Shown: in pieces, positions 44,711-53,606 of the stretch
Numbering within the stretch: the stretch's first letter is position 1
Layout: each line of letters begins with the position of its first letter
Source: Luteibacter flocculans
Lineage (GTDB): Bacteria > Pseudomonadota > Gammaproteobacteria > Xanthomonadales > Rhodanobacteraceae
Direction: 5' to 3'
NCBI RefSeq assembly: GCF_023612255.1
Contig: NZ_CP063231.1
Span: 161,001 to 225,000, forward strand
Length of the DNA: 64,000 nucleotides
The notes under the pieces: model-generated
Told to the model about the DNA's origin: nothing
The model's database searches: none
Seen by the model: the letters and a program-made list of their open reading frames with translations, nothing else
Made by a program: the position numbers and the translations under genes

Positions 44711-46600
44711 ATGACGAACTGGACCACCGATCGCGCGAAGCTGACCTACGCGATCCCGCATTGGAGCAACGGCTACGTCGACGTAGCCGACAACGGCCAC
44801 CTGCTGATCCGCCCCCGTGGCGACGGCGGCCCGGCGCTCGACCTGCCGGCGATCGTCGACCGCGCGCGGGCCGAAGGCCTCCGCCTGCCGCTGCTCGTAC
44901 GCTTCCCCGACATCCTGGCCGACCGCCTTGCGCGGCTGCAGCAGGCGTTCGCCAAGGCGATCGACGACGCCGACTACGCGGGCTCTTACACCGCGATCTA
45001 CCCGATCAAGGTGAACCAGCAGCGCGGCGTCGTCAGCGAACTGGTCGCCGCGGGCGAGCAGGGCTTCGGGCTTGAAGCCGGCTCCAAGCCCGAGTTGATG
45101 GCGGTGCTGGCGCATGCCCGGCCCGGCAGCATGGTCGTGTGCAACGGCTACAAGGACCGCGAATACGTCCGTCTTGCCCTCATCGGCCTCAAGCTGGGCC
45201 TGCGCGTGCACATCGTGATCGAGAAGCTGTCCGAACTCGATCACGTGTTCGCCGAGGCGAAGGCGCTGGACGTGGAGCCCCTGCTGGGCGTGCGCGTGCG
45301 TCTGGCCTCGATCGGCGCGGGCAAGTGGCAGAACACCGGTGGCGACAAGGGCAAGTTCGGCCTGAGCCCCGGCCAGGTGCTCGAGCTGATCGAGCGGCTG
45401 GACGCCGCGGGTCTGAAGCACACGCTGAAGCTGCAGCATTTCCACATGGGTTCGCAGATCTCGAACGTGCGCGACATCGCGGCGGGCATGCGCGAGGCCG
45501 TGCGTTACTTCGTGGAACTGCATCGTTTGGGCGTGCCGATCGACGTCGTGGACGTCGGCGGTGGCCTCGGCGTGGACTACGAGGGTACGCGCTCGCGCAG
45601 CTACAACTCGATCAATTACAGCCTGGGCCAGTACGCGGCGAGCATCGTGCAGCCGCTGGCCGAGGCCGTGGCCGAGCACGGGATGAAGGCGCCTACGATC
45701 TTCACCGAATCCGGCCGCGCCATGACCGCTCACCACGCGGTGATGGTGGTCAACGTGAGCGAAGTGGAGCCGGTGCCGCAGGGCGCCATTCCGCCGGAGC
45801 GCCCGGGCGAGCCCGCCGTGCTTCGCCACCTGCGCGACACCCACGCCGAACTCGATCATCGCCCCGCGCTGGAGCTTTTCCACGAGGCGCAGCATCACTT
45901 CGCCGAAGGTCAGGCTCTTTATGCGCTGGGGCAACTCGACCTGCGCGACCGCGCGCGTCTCGATGAACTGTTCTATGCCATCGCCAACGCGGTGCGGCCG
46001 CGCCTGCTTCCGGCCGAGCGCGCGCACCGTCAGGCGCTGGACGACCTGGACGAAAAGCTCGTCGACAAGTACTTCGTGAATTTCTCGGTCTTCGAGTCGG
46101 TGCCGGACATCTGGGCGATCGATCAGATCTTCCCGATCGTGCCGATCGCGCGTCTCGACGAGGAACCGCTGCGACGCGGCGTGATCGCCGACCTCACCTG
46201 CGACTCGGACGGCCGGATCGACCATTACGTGGACGCGGAAGGCGTGGACGTGAGCCTGCCGTTGCATGCGCTCAAAGAAGACGAATCCTACCGGCTCGGC
46301 ATCTTCATGGTCGGCGCGTACCAGGAAACCCTGGGCGACATCCACAACCTGTTCGGCGACACCGACGCGGTGAACGTACGCGCCACGGCCGACGGCTACG
46401 AGTTCGCGCACATCCGTCGCGGCGATACGACGGACCTGATGCTCGACTACGTGGGCTACGACCTCAAGGCGTTGCGGAAGTCGTATGCGGATCGCCTCGC
46501 CGCCGCCGGTATCGTCGGCGCAGAAGCGGACACGCTTTACACGACGCTGGACAACGGCCTCACCGGCTACACCTACCTCGCCGAGAACGCGGGGCGCTGA
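44711..46600 (+). CDS. speA: Biosynthetic arginine decarboxylase SpeA
   Basis: A 629-residue PLP-dependent fold-III decarboxylase converting arginine to agmatine, the first step to putrescine. PLP Lys lies in YTAIYPIKVNQQRGVV, and the phosphate-binding region in HFHMGSQISNVRDIA. The later DVGGGLGVDYEGT, TESGRAMTAHHAVMVVNVSE and HIRRGDTTDLML blocks fit SpeA. The start at 44711 (MTNWTTDRAKLTY) has GGAG upstream; a TTG further upstream is less likely. A 12-bp perfect hairpin follows the stop. Divergent spermidine synthase supports a polyamine unit. Confidence 0.96.
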   Translation: MTNWTTDRAKLTYAIPHWSNGYVDVADNGHLLIRPRGDGGPALDLPAIVDRARAEGLRLPLLVRFPDILADRLARLQQAFAKAIDDADYAGSYTAIYPIKVNQQRGVVSELVAAGEQGFGLEAGSKPELMAVLAHARPGSMVVCNGYKDREYVRLALIGLKLGLRVHIVIEKLSELDHVFAEAKALDVEPLLGVRVRLASIGAGKWQNTGGDKGKFGLSPGQVLELIERLDAAGLKHTLKLQHFHMGSQISNVRDIAAGMREAVRYFVELHRLGVPIDVVDVGGGLGVDYEGTRSRSYNSINYSLGQYAASIVQPLAEAVAEHGMKAPTIFTESGRAMTAHHAVMVVNVSEVEPVPQGAIPPERPGEPAVLRHLRDTHAELDHRPALELFHEAQHHFAEGQALYALGQLDLRDRARLDELFYAIANAVRPRLLPAERAHRQALDDLDEKLVDKYFVNFSVFESVPDIWAIDQIFPIVPIARLDEEPLRRGVIADLTCDSDGRIDHYVDAEGVDVSLPLHALKEDESYRLGIFMVGAYQETLGDIHNLFGDTDAVNVRATADGYEFAHIRRGDTTDLMLDYVGYDLKALRKSYADRLAAAGIVGAEADTLYTTLDNGLTGYTYLAENAGR

Positions 46601-46605
46601 GAAGA

Positions 46606-46632
46606 GGCGCGGTGCACCTTGTGCACCGCGCC
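46606..46632 (+). terminator. Hairpin terminator after speA
   Basis: Perfect 12-bp stem GGCGCGGTGCAC / GTGCACCGCGCC with a 3-base loop, six bases after the speA stop. There is no long T-run after it, so it may be a rho-aided or attenuating stop rather than a strong intrinsic one. Confidence 0.6.
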
Positions 46633-46671
46633 GTCTCGTATGTTTCCACGCAGCATCCATCAGGCACGGCC

Positions 46672-47532
46672 ATGACCCTCAAGACAGCATTCATCGGACT
46701 CGGCGCGATGGGCGCGCCCATGGCCGGTCATCTCCACGCCAAGGGCCTGCTCCAGGCCGTGGGCAATCGCTCGCAGGCGAAAGCCGATGCATTGGCGGCA
46801 GAGTTGGGTGTCGCGGCACCGTCTCTCGCCGAGATCGCGGCGTCCTGCGACGTCATCGTGCTTTGTGTGAGCGCCGATGCGGACGTCATCGGCGTGGTCA
46901 ACGCGCTCGCGCCGTCGCTGAAGCAAGGCGCCACGGTCATCGATCACTCGACCGTCGCCCCGGCCACCGCGAAGAAGGCGGCGAGTCTGCTGGCGGACGT
47001 CGGCGCTGCGTTTCTGGATGCGCCGGTGTCGGGCGGTGTCGAGGGCGCGAAGAACGGCAAGCTCTCGATCATGGTCGGGGGCGACGCTGCCGTGCTCGAG
47101 CATGTGCGGCCGGTGCTGGAAGCCTACGGCGCGCGCATCACGCCCATGGGGGACGTCGGTAGCGGCCAGGCCACCAAGGCCGTGAATCAGGTACTGGTCG
47201 CGGGCATCGCGCAGGCGGTAACCGAAGGCCTCGCCCTGGGCGAAGCGCTCGGACTCGATCCGGAAAAGCTGATTCCCACCTTGTCTGCCGGCGCGGCCGG
47301 CAACTGGTTTCTCGACAAGCGTGGCGCCACGATGCTGCGAGACGAGTTCGCCGTCGGCTTCAAGCTCGCCCTGCTGCACAAGGATCTCGGCATCGTGCGC
47401 GGCATGGCCGACGAAGCCGGCACCGATCGCACCATCATCGAACGGTCGCTGGCCGACTTCGCCGAGTTGATGGCGCGAGGCTATGGCGACGACGACATCT
47501 CGGCCTTGATTCGGCTCAAGCGAAAGAGCTGA
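46672..47532 (+). CDS. NAD(P)-dependent beta-hydroxyacid dehydrogenase (3-hydroxyisobutyrate dehydrogenase family)
   Basis: A 286-residue oxidoreductase. The Rossmann nucleotide-binding site is [17 protein letters not shown] (GxGxxG at residues 9-14), the substrate-binding motif [16 protein letters not shown] is typical, and the catalytic Lys lies in GQATKAVNQ. Family members oxidise 3-hydroxyisobutyrate, tartronate semialdehyde or succinic semialdehyde; the present substrate cannot be chosen. The start at 46672 (MTLKTAFIG) fits. It is followed directly by the REP repeat array. Confidence 0.9.
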   Translation: MTLKTAFIGLGAMGAPMAGHLHAKGLLQAVGNRSQAKADALAAELGVAAPSLAEIAASCDVIVLCVSADADVIGVVNALAPSLKQGATVIDHSTVAPATAKKAASLLADVGAAFLDAPVSGGVEGAKNGKLSIMVGGDAAVLEHVRPVLEAYGARITPMGDVGSGQATKAVNQVLVAGIAQAVTEGLALGEALGLDPEKLIPTLSAGAAGNWFLDKRGATMLRDEFAVGFKLALLHKDLGIVRGMADEAGTDRTIIERSLADFAELMARGYGDDDISALIRLKRKS

Positions 47533-47545
47533 TCGCGGCGCTCGT

Positions 47546-48071
47546 GTAGAAGCCGCCATGGCGGCGAGGGGGTGGGGTCTCACCGCTACCGCTACACCGC
47601 TCCGTCGGCTTCTCGCCGCCATGGCGGCTCCCACAGTCAGAATTCAGCACGAGGGGCGGCTGTTGGTGGGAGCCAGCCTGCTGGCGATGGGGGCTTGCCT
47701 CGCCGCTACACCGCTTCGTTGGCTTCTCGCCGCCAGGCGGCTCCCACAATCAGAATTCAGCACGAGGGACGGCTGTTGGTGGGAGCCAGCCTGCTGGCGA
47801 TAGGGGCTTGCCTCGCCGCTACACCGCTTCGTTAGCTTCTCGCCGCCATGGCGGCTCCCACAATCAGAATTCAGCACGAGGGACGGCTGTTGGTGGGAGC
47901 CAGCCTGCTGGCGATAGGGCTTGCCTCGCCGCTACACCGCTTCGTTAGCTTCTCGCCGCCATGGCGGCTCCCACAATCAGAATTCAGCACGAGGGACGGC
48001 TGTTGGTGGGAGCCAGCCTGCTGGCGATAGGGCTTGCCTCGCCGCTGTGGGAGCCGCCATGGCGGCGAGGA
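47546..48071. repeat. Tandem BIME array of REP elements, about 113-bp period
   Basis: A block of about four full and two partial 113-114-bp units. The unit marker CAGAATTCAGCACGAG recurs at about 47638, 47751, 47865 and 47978. Each unit has two REP-type palindromes in opposite directions: GTGGGAGCC-GCCATGGCGGC-GAG (seen as its complement) and GTGGGAGCC-AGCCTGCTGG-CGAT. The array begins with a single forward element at about 47551 and ends with another at 48047-48070. The second copy has lost four bases (GCCAGGCGGC). All open frames across it are artefacts of repetition. Confidence 0.85.
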
Positions 48072-48131
48072 AATGCACCTCACTCCCGCACGCTTTGTTG
48101 GCTTATCGCCGCTGCCACAGGTGTCCGACGA

Positions 48132-48872
48132 CTAGCTGCCTTCTTTCAGTGCGATCGCGCTGATGCCGGCCGACTGCAGGCGCTGCTTCGTGCTTTCCAG
48201 TTCCGTGGCCGATTTGAACGGCCCCAGACGCACGCGGTTGTAAGTCTGCGCACCCACCTTCACCGACTGCACGTTGGCGACAAAGCCTTGGAGTGCCAGC
48301 TTCGCCTTGAGTGCCTCGGCGTCGCTCGCACTTGGGAACGCACCCACCTGAAGCAGGTAACCCGACCCGGCGGAAGCGGCGGCCGGTGCCGGTTGCGCTG
48401 GCACCGCGGTCACCGTCTGCGTGGTGGCCTTCGGCAGGTTGGCCGCTGCGGCGTTGGCCTGGGCCTGCTGCTGAGCCACCGCTGCCTGCTGGGCCTGAGC
48501 CTGCTGCTGGGCCGCCTGCTGCTGTTGCTGTTTCTGTTGAGCCTCCGCGCTGGCCTGCGCACGAATCTCCGCATCCGGAATGCGTACTTCCTTCTCCGAA
48601 AGCACGGAGTAGAAATCGTACGAGGGCTTCTTCGGCTTTTCCGGCTCGGCCTGGTCTACGACGCCCGGGTCGCTGCTCTTCTGCGCCGTGGCGTTGGGAT
48701 TCGGTTCGGGGCCGTCGTGCTGGCGCATCATCGGCATCCAGGCACCGCGCATGGCGAACGCCATGAGCAGGGCGCCCGCAAGAATACCGATCAACGCCCA
48801 GCTCCAGCCCGGCATACCGCTGGAGCCGTTGCGGACGGCCTGGCGACCTTTGCCCTTCTTGCGTGTTGCCAT
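48132..48872 (-). CDS. SPOR domain cell-division-type protein (FtsN-like)
   Basis: A 246-residue bitopic membrane protein. A short cytoplasmic basic start ([16 protein letters not shown]), one transmembrane helix (about residues 22-42, WSWALIGILAGALLMAFAMRG), a long Gln/Ala-rich low-complexity linker (about 105-145), and a C-terminal SPOR domain (about 170-240, SGYLLQVGAFPSASDAEALKAKLALQG and YNRVRLGPF). SPOR domains bind denuded glycan at the septum, so it probably acts in division. Its start overlaps the argS stop (TAATG), so the two are coupled. Confidence 0.9.
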   Translation of the reverse strand: MATRKKGKGRQAVRNGSSGMPGWSWALIGILAGALLMAFAMRGAWMPMMRQHDGPEPNPNATAQKSSDPGVVDQAEPEKPKKPSYDFYSVLSEKEVRIPDAEIRAQASAEAQQKQQQQQAAQQQAQAQQAAVAQQQAQANAAAANLPKATTQTVTAVPAQPAPAAASAGSGYLLQVGAFPSASDAEALKAKLALQGFVANVQSVKVGAQTYNRVRLGPFKSATELESTKQRLQSAGISAIALKEGS

Positions 48873-50560
48873 TACATGCTCTCCGGGGCGGAAATGCCCA
48901 GCAGATCAAGACCGTTCTTGAGCACCTGCTGCGTTGCGGCCACGAGGGCCAGGCGTGCATCGCGCAGCTCGGCGTCGTCGACGATCCACTTGTGCTCGTG
49001 ATAGTAGCTGTGAAGCGCGCCAGCGAGCTCGCGCAGGTATTGCGCGATCAGGTGCGGTTCGAGGTTGGCGGCAGCCGATTCCACGATCTCGGGGTACCGC
49101 GAGAGTTCCACCATCAAGATGGATTCGTGCTCGGTATCGAGGCGGTCGAGCTTCGACAGGCCGTGGCCTCGATCGGTGGTGAGGCCACGGTCGGCGAGCT
49201 CACGGAAGACACGACACGCGCGGGCGTGGGCGTACTGGATGTAGTACACCGGATTGTCGTTGCTCTGCGAGCGAGCGAGGTCGATGTCGAAGACCAGCTG
49301 CGAATCGGCTTTCCGCGCGATGAGGAAGTAACGCGTCGCGTCGCGCCCGGCTTCGTCGATGAGATCGCGCAACGTGACGTAGGAGCCGGCGCGCTTGGAG
49401 ATCTTCACTTCCTCGCCGCCGCGCATCACCGTCACCATCTGGTGCAGCACGTACTCCGGCCAGTTCTTCGGAATGCCGGCATCGAGGGCCTGCAGGCCGG
49501 CTTTCACGCGAGCGAGCGAGCCATGGTGGTCCGAGCCCAGCTCGGTGATGGCGCGCTCGTAGCCGCGCTGCCACTTCGTGCGGTGATAGGCCACGTCCGG
49601 GAGGAAATAGGTGTAGGTGCCGTCGGACTTGCGCATGACGCGGTCCTTGTCGTCACCGAAATCGGTCGAGCGCAGCCAGAGTGCGCCGCCCTCTTCATAA
49701 GTGTGACCATGGGCGACCAGTTCGCGCACGGTCTCCTCGACCTTGCCCTCGGTGTAGAGGGAGGACTCCAGGTAATAGACGTCGAAGTCGACGCCGAACG
49801 CCTTGAGGTCGAGGTCCTGCTCGTGCCGCAGGTAGGCCACGGCGAAGCGGCGCACGTCGTCCAGATTGTCCGCATCGCCCGTGGCGGTGACGGTCTCGCC
49901 GTCGGCCTCCACGGACTCCTTCGCAAGGAAGGCGCGCGCGACCTCGGCGATGTAATCGCCCCGGTAGCCTGATTCCGGCCAGCCCGGCTCGTCCGGCGCG
50001 ATGCCCTTGGCGCGCGCCTGAGTGGACAGGGCGAGGTTGGCGATCTGGACGCCTGCGTCGTTGTAGTAGAACTCGCGGAACACCTTCCAGCCGGCGGCGC
50101 CGAGAAGCCGGGCGAGGCTGTCGCCGATCGCCGCGGCACGGCCATGGCCTACGTGCAACGGACCGGTGGGGTTGGCCGAGACGAACTCCACGCCCGCCGT
50201 GCGGCCCGCGCCATCCTTGTTGTGGCCGTAGCGGTCGCCCTCGCCGAGCGCACGCACGATCTCGGCGTGGAACGCGGCAGGGGCGAGGAAGAAGTTGATG
50301 AAGCCCGGTCCGGCGATCTCCACCTTGCCGACCATCGGCGACGCCGGCAGCGCCTCGACCAGATCGGTCGCGATGTCGCGCGGCTTACGGCCCGCGGCTT
50401 TCGACATCATCATGGCGACGTTGGTGGCGAAGTCCCCGTGCTCGCGGCTGCGGGTGCGCTCGATGACGAACACAGGCGCGACGAAGTCGGACGGCAGTTT
50501 GCCTGACTCCCGCAACGCTCCGATGGCCTGCAGGACGAGTTGTTTCAGCTCTTGTTTCAC
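48872..50560 (-). CDS. argS: Arginyl-tRNA synthetase ArgS
   Basis: A 562-residue class I synthetase. The HIGH-type motif is [17 protein letters not shown], preceded by the N-terminal Arg-tRNA recognition module ([33 protein letters not shown]). The KMSKS position reads [12 protein letters not shown], a variant as often in ArgS. The DALR-type anticodon-binding domain ends at the C-terminus (YQ-rich [12 protein letters not shown]). Start is a GTG at 50560 (VKQELKQ); the extended open frame upstream runs through paired DnaA-like boxes and is non-coding. The stop overlaps the SPOR gene ATG. Confidence 0.95.
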   Translation of the reverse strand: MKQELKQLVLQAIGALRESGKLPSDFVAPVFVIERTRSREHGDFATNVAMMMSKAAGRKPRDIATDLVEALPASPMVGKVEIAGPGFINFFLAPAAFHAEIVRALGEGDRYGHNKDGAGRTAGVEFVSANPTGPLHVGHGRAAAIGDSLARLLGAAGWKVFREFYYNDAGVQIANLALSTQARAKGIAPDEPGWPESGYRGDYIAEVARAFLAKESVEADGETVTATGDADNLDDVRRFAVAYLRHEQDLDLKAFGVDFDVYYLESSLYTEGKVEETVRELVAHGHTYEEGGALWLRSTDFGDDKDRVMRKSDGTYTYFLPDVAYHRTKWQRGYERAITELGSDHHGSLARVKAGLQALDAGIPKNWPEYVLHQMVTVMRGGEEVKISKRAGSYVTLRDLIDEAGRDATRYFLIARKADSQLVFDIDLARSQSNDNPVYYIQYAHARACRVFRELADRGLTTDRGHGLSKLDRLDTEHESILMVELSRYPEIVESAAANLEPHLIAQYLRELAGALHSYYHEHKWIVDDAELRDARLALVAATQQVLKNGLDLLGISAPESM

Positions 50561-50625
50561 GGGATGGGCGGCGCGGATATGGAACCGGCAATCGTAGCAG
50601 AAGGGGTGGATCGACCGTCTCCACG

Positions 50626-50645
50626 TATCCACAGCCTGTGGATAA
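50626..50645. promoter_or_regulatory. Inverted pair of DnaA boxes upstream of argS
   Basis: TATCCACA (50626-50633) and TGTGGATAA (50637-50645) are inverted copies of the DnaA box; the second is a perfect TTATCCACA on the minus strand and the first differs only at its outer base. A third weaker box follows (CTGTGGGCAA). They lie about 65 bases before the argS start. They may couple argS expression to DnaA or be a DnaA titration site. Confidence 0.5.
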
Positions 50646-50744
50646 CTCTGTGGGCAATAAGGGGGACTCAGGCGTTTCCCTGGCGTTCGTCGTTGATGAA
50701 ACCACTCCGTAACAGAGGGATTTCAATTAAATCATGTACTTGGA

Positions 50745-50986
50745 TGAGTGACCTGCGCGCGGACAGCAACTGTGACGCCCAAGTGGCAAAAAGGCCCGGT
50801 GTGCATAAGTCGGGACAGCCGCGCCGTCACCGGGCTTGCGGATGCGCGTCACGGCCCTGTCATCGCCCCGCGTCACACTTCCCTTCGTGCCAGGTGTCTC
50901 CCCGGCCCGGCGGCACAACGGGTTACCTGCCCCCTCCCTCGAAGGTGACCCAGACGGCGCGAGCGGCACTCGCGCCGTTTTTTTTT
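50745..50986 (+). ncRNA. Candidate structured small RNA with C-rich loop and intrinsic terminator
   Basis: The + strand between two minus-strand genes forms a chain of hairpins ending in an intrinsic terminator. Stem 1 pairs AAGGCCCGGTG (50791-50801, one bulged G) with CACCGGGCTT (50828-50837). Stem 2 pairs ACACTT (50875-50880) with AGGTGT (50892-50897). Stem 3 pairs GGGTTACCT (50920-50928) with AGGTGACCC (50943-50951), with one G-U pair and a 14-base C-rich loop. The terminator is at 50954-50986. Both flanking genes are on the other strand, so the terminator serves something not annotated here. The 5' end is a guess, just after an AT-rich stretch at about 50718-50740. Rfam-type identity is unknown to me. 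Confidence 0.45.
50954..50986 (+). terminator. Strong intrinsic terminator on the + strand between argS and radC
   Basis: A perfect 10-bp stem ACGGCGCGAG (50954-50963) / CTCGCGCCGT (50969-50978) with a 5-base loop, followed by eight more T bases. It reads on the + strand, opposite to both neighbours. On the minus strand it would have no T-run, so it does not serve radC. Confidence 0.88.
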
Positions 50987-51008
50987 GCGTGGCCGCCTTG
51001 GGGGGGGG

Positions 51009-51755
51009 CTACGCCACCAGCATCCCGCGCTCCGCCATGGAGAACGGGTCGCCCTGCCCGATGATCAGGTGGTCGAGCACCCGGATGTCCATCAGAGCGA
51101 GCGCATTGACCAGGGTGAGAGTGATGTCGCGGTCGGCGCGGCTAGGCTCGGCGATGCCCGAAGGGTGATTGTGGGCAAGGATCACCGCGCTCGCGTGGTG
51201 GCGCAGGCAAGCGCGGACCACTTCGCGCGGATAGACGCTGGCGCCGTCGATCGTACCCCTGAACAATTCTTCGTAGGCAAGCACGCGGTGCCGCGTGTCG
51301 AGAAACAGGCAGGCAAAGACTTCGGTACGCAGGTGACGCATCCGTGCGCGGAGGTATTCGGCGCTGTCGCGAGGGTTCTGGATGCACGGAAGCTGGACCA
51401 GCCCCTCGCCGAGGGCTCGCCGCGCCAACTCCAGGGTGGCAATCAGGCGAGCGCGCTTGACCGGCCCCACGCCGCTGACCCGCGGAAGATCGTCTGGTTC
51501 GGCGAGCAGCCGTCCAAGGCTGCCGGCCCCGGCGAGGAGTGCGCGGCCTGTCGCGACGGCATCGCATCCCATGCTTCCGTTGCCGAGCAGCACGGCCAGC
51601 AGTTCCGCGTCGGACAAGGCGGCGGCGCCGTGCGCGTAGAGGCGTTCGCGCGGGCGCTCGTGAGCGGCCCATGTTCGGATCGGCTGCGGGTGATACATCG
51701 CGGGGGATGCCGGTGCTTCGCGGACGGCAGCGGATTCGTCGGACGCGCGCTTCAT
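51009..51755 (-). CDS. radC: RadC family JAB-domain protein
   Basis: A 248-residue RadC-type protein. An N-terminal UPF0758 region (RERLYAHGAAALSDAELLAVLLGNG) includes helix-hairpin-helix motifs (VSGVGPVKRARLIATLELARR), and the JAB/MPN domain is intact: EELFRGTIDGASVYPREVVR, then the metal-binding motif AHNHPSG with the following Asp in RADRDIT. The true role is still uncertain despite the DNA-repair name. It is divergent from coaBC, with about 160 bases between, a gene order conserved in many gammaproteobacteria. Confidence 0.92.
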   Translation of the reverse strand: MKRASDESAAVREAPASPAMYHPQPIRTWAAHERPRERLYAHGAAALSDAELLAVLLGNGSMGCDAVATGRALLAGAGSLGRLLAEPDDLPRVSGVGPVKRARLIATLELARRALGEGLVQLPCIQNPRDSAEYLRARMRHLRTEVFACLFLDTRHRVLAYEELFRGTIDGASVYPREVVRACLRHHASAVILAHNHPSGIAEPSRADRDITLTLVNALALMDIRVLDHLIIGQGDPFSMAERGMLVA

Positions 51756-51918
51756 ATGCTCACCTCACGTGGATGCCCGCATGGGAAGCGCGGCGCGACC
51801 TACAATTTAGGGTTGCGGTGGGTGGCGTGACGATAGAACGATTCTGAAAAATCGCGCGCGCGGTGGGTCGCGGGTTTTCCGTTAAGCTTATGACCCTTCC
51901 GAACAGCGCCGTGTCGTC

Positions 51919-53130
51919 ATGAGCCTTCGCCAGCGTCGCATCCTGATTGGCGTTACCGGAGGTATCGCTGCCTACAAGACCTGCGAACTGGTGCGCCGTC
52001 TGCGTGACCTCGACGCCGAGGTGCGCGTGGTGATGACCGAGGGCGCCACGCATTTCGTCACGCCCACCACGTTCCAGGCGCTTTCCGGTCAGCCGGTGCG
52101 CGTCAGCCTGTGGGACGAACACGGCGAAGCGGCGATGGGTCATATCGAACTCGCTCGCTGGGCCGAACGCGTGCTCATTGCCCCGGCCAGTGCCGATACG
52201 ATCGCGCGGCTGGCGCACGGCTTGGCGGACGATCTGCTCTCGACGGTCGTGCTGGCGACCGCGGCACCGGTTTACGTGGCGCCCGCGATGAATCAGCAGA
52301 TGTGGGCGAACCTCGCCGTGCAGGCGAACGTGGGCACGCTGCGAGTGCGCGGCATCGGCGTGCTTGGCCCGGCGGACGGCGATCAGGCCTGTGGCGACAT
52401 CGGATCGGGCCGCATGCTGGAGCCGCACGAACTGCGCGACATCCTTGTGGCCTCGTTCGGCGAGCAGCCGCTGCGCGGCCGCACGGTGGTGGTCAGTGCC
52501 GGCCCGACGTACGAGGACATCGATCCGGTGCGCTTTATCGGCAATCGCAGCTCCGGTCGCATGGGGTTCGCCGTGGCTGCCGCGGCGCGCGATGCCGGCG
52601 CCGACGTCACGCTGATTGCCGGCCCGGTGAGCCTTCCCACGCCGCCGGGTATTCGGCGGGTGGACGTGCGCAGCGCTCGGCAGATGCACGACGCCGTGCT
52701 GGCTGCCGCAGAGCATGCCGACATCTACGTCGGTGCCGCGGCGGTGGGCGACTATCGACCGGATGTCGAGGCGGCGCACAAGTTGAAGAAGGCGGATGGC
52801 GCGCCGCTGCGCATCGAACTCATCGAGAACCCCGACATCATCGCCACGCTGTCGACCCGACCATCGCGTCCGTTCCTGGTCGGCTTCGCGGCGGAAACGC
52901 GCGAACTGGCCGGTTACGCGCAGGACAAGCTACGTCGCAAGCGTATAGACATGATCGCGGCCAACGAGGTCGGCGAAGGCAAGGGATTCGAAGTGGCGAA
53001 CAACGCGCTGCACCTGTATTGGCCCGATGGCGACGCCACCCTCCCGGAGATGCCGAAGACGGAGCTGGCCCGCCGGCTCGTCGCATGCATCGCCGAACGA
53101 TTCCTTTCCGGCACCGGACGCACCTCTTGA
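51919..53130 (+). CDS. coaBC: Bifunctional phosphopantothenoylcysteine decarboxylase/synthase CoaBC (Dfp)
   Basis: A 403-residue enzyme making 4'-phosphopantetheine precursors for CoA. The N-terminal flavin-binding CoaC domain begins [21 protein letters not shown] and has APAMNQQMW, with the catalytic Cys in [12 protein letters not shown]. The CoaB domain begins [27 protein letters not shown], with [10 protein letters not shown] and ENPDIIATL. The ATG is 51919. The stop overlaps the dut TTG start (TTGA), giving an operon with dut and the phosphomannomutase. Confidence 0.96.
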   Translation: MSLRQRRILIGVTGGIAAYKTCELVRRLRDLDAEVRVVMTEGATHFVTPTTFQALSGQPVRVSLWDEHGEAAMGHIELARWAERVLIAPASADTIARLAHGLADDLLSTVVLATAAPVYVAPAMNQQMWANLAVQANVGTLRVRGIGVLGPADGDQACGDIGSGRMLEPHELRDILVASFGEQPLRGRTVVVSAGPTYEDIDPVRFIGNRSSGRMGFAVAAAARDAGADVTLIAGPVSLPTPPGIRRVDVRSARQMHDAVLAAAEHADIYVGAAAVGDYRPDVEAAHKLKKADGAPLRIELIENPDIIATLSTRPSRPFLVGFAAETRELAGYAQDKLRRKRIDMIAANEVGEGKGFEVANNALHLYWPDGDATLPEMPKTELARRLVACIAERFLSGTGRTS

Positions 53131-53582
53131 TCGATATCGAACTGAAGATTCTCGACCCGCGCCTGGGCGACAGCATTCCGTTGCCCGAGCCTGCGACGGC
53201 GGGCAGCGCGGGCATGGACCTGCGCGCCGCCGTGAACGAACCGACGACGCTCGCCCCGGGACAGAGTCTGCTGGTACCGACCGGCATGGCCATTCACATC
53301 GGCGATCCGGCATGGTGTGCGCTCATCGTCCCGCGGTCGGGGCTCGGCCATAAGCAAGGCCTCGTGATGGGCAATCTGGTCGGCGTGATCGACGCCGATT
53401 ACCAGGGTCCGTTGATGATTTCGTGCTGGAATCGCGGTAACGCCGACGTGACCATCGCGCCGGGCGACCGGATTGCGCAATTATTGCTGGTACCGGTGGG
53501 ACGGGCGCGTTTGCGCGTGGTCGACGGATTCACCCCCTCGCAGCGGGGCGAGGGAGGATTCGGCTCCACGGGTGTTGGCTGA
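53127..53582 (+). CDS. dut: dUTP diphosphatase Dut
   Basis: A 151-residue dUTPase that hydrolyses dUTP to dUMP and keeps uracil out of DNA. The five family motifs are seen: [10 protein letters not shown] (1), RSGLG (2; [11 protein letters not shown]), [13 protein letters not shown] (3), [12 protein letters not shown] (4) and the C-terminal [10 protein letters not shown] (5). The start is taken as TTG at 53127, overlapping the coaBC stop by four bases and placing the first residues ([11 protein letters not shown]) as in family members. No earlier ATG is in frame that does not extend far into coaBC. Confidence 0.95.
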   Translation: MIDIELKILDPRLGDSIPLPEPATAGSAGMDLRAAVNEPTTLAPGQSLLVPTGMAIHIGDPAWCALIVPRSGLGHKQGLVMGNLVGVIDADYQGPLMISCWNRGNADVTIAPGDRIAQLLLVPVGRARLRVVDGFTPSQRGEGGFGSTGVG

Positions 53583-53606
53583 TTCTCCGAGGGATAAAGG
53601 GGCACC

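Noticed and set aside
44636..46660. 674-residue minus-strand frame
   Set aside because: Antisense of speA; the sequence is Arg/His/Val-rich and without any family motif.
47546..48071. Direct repeats resembling a CRISPR array
   Set aside because: The whole unit of about 113 bp repeats, including the would-be spacers, and each unit is palindromic like REP/BIME. No cas gene is near.
47556..48163. Several 60-90 residue frames across the repeat array
   Set aside because: They all arise from the 113-bp repeats (for example repeated IRIQHEGRLLVGASLL) and have no independent support.
50600..50760. Chromosomal origin of replication at the DnaA boxes
   Set aside because: Only a box pair and a weak third; dnaA, dnaN, gyrB and rpmH are absent. 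A regulatory or titration role is the more modest reading.
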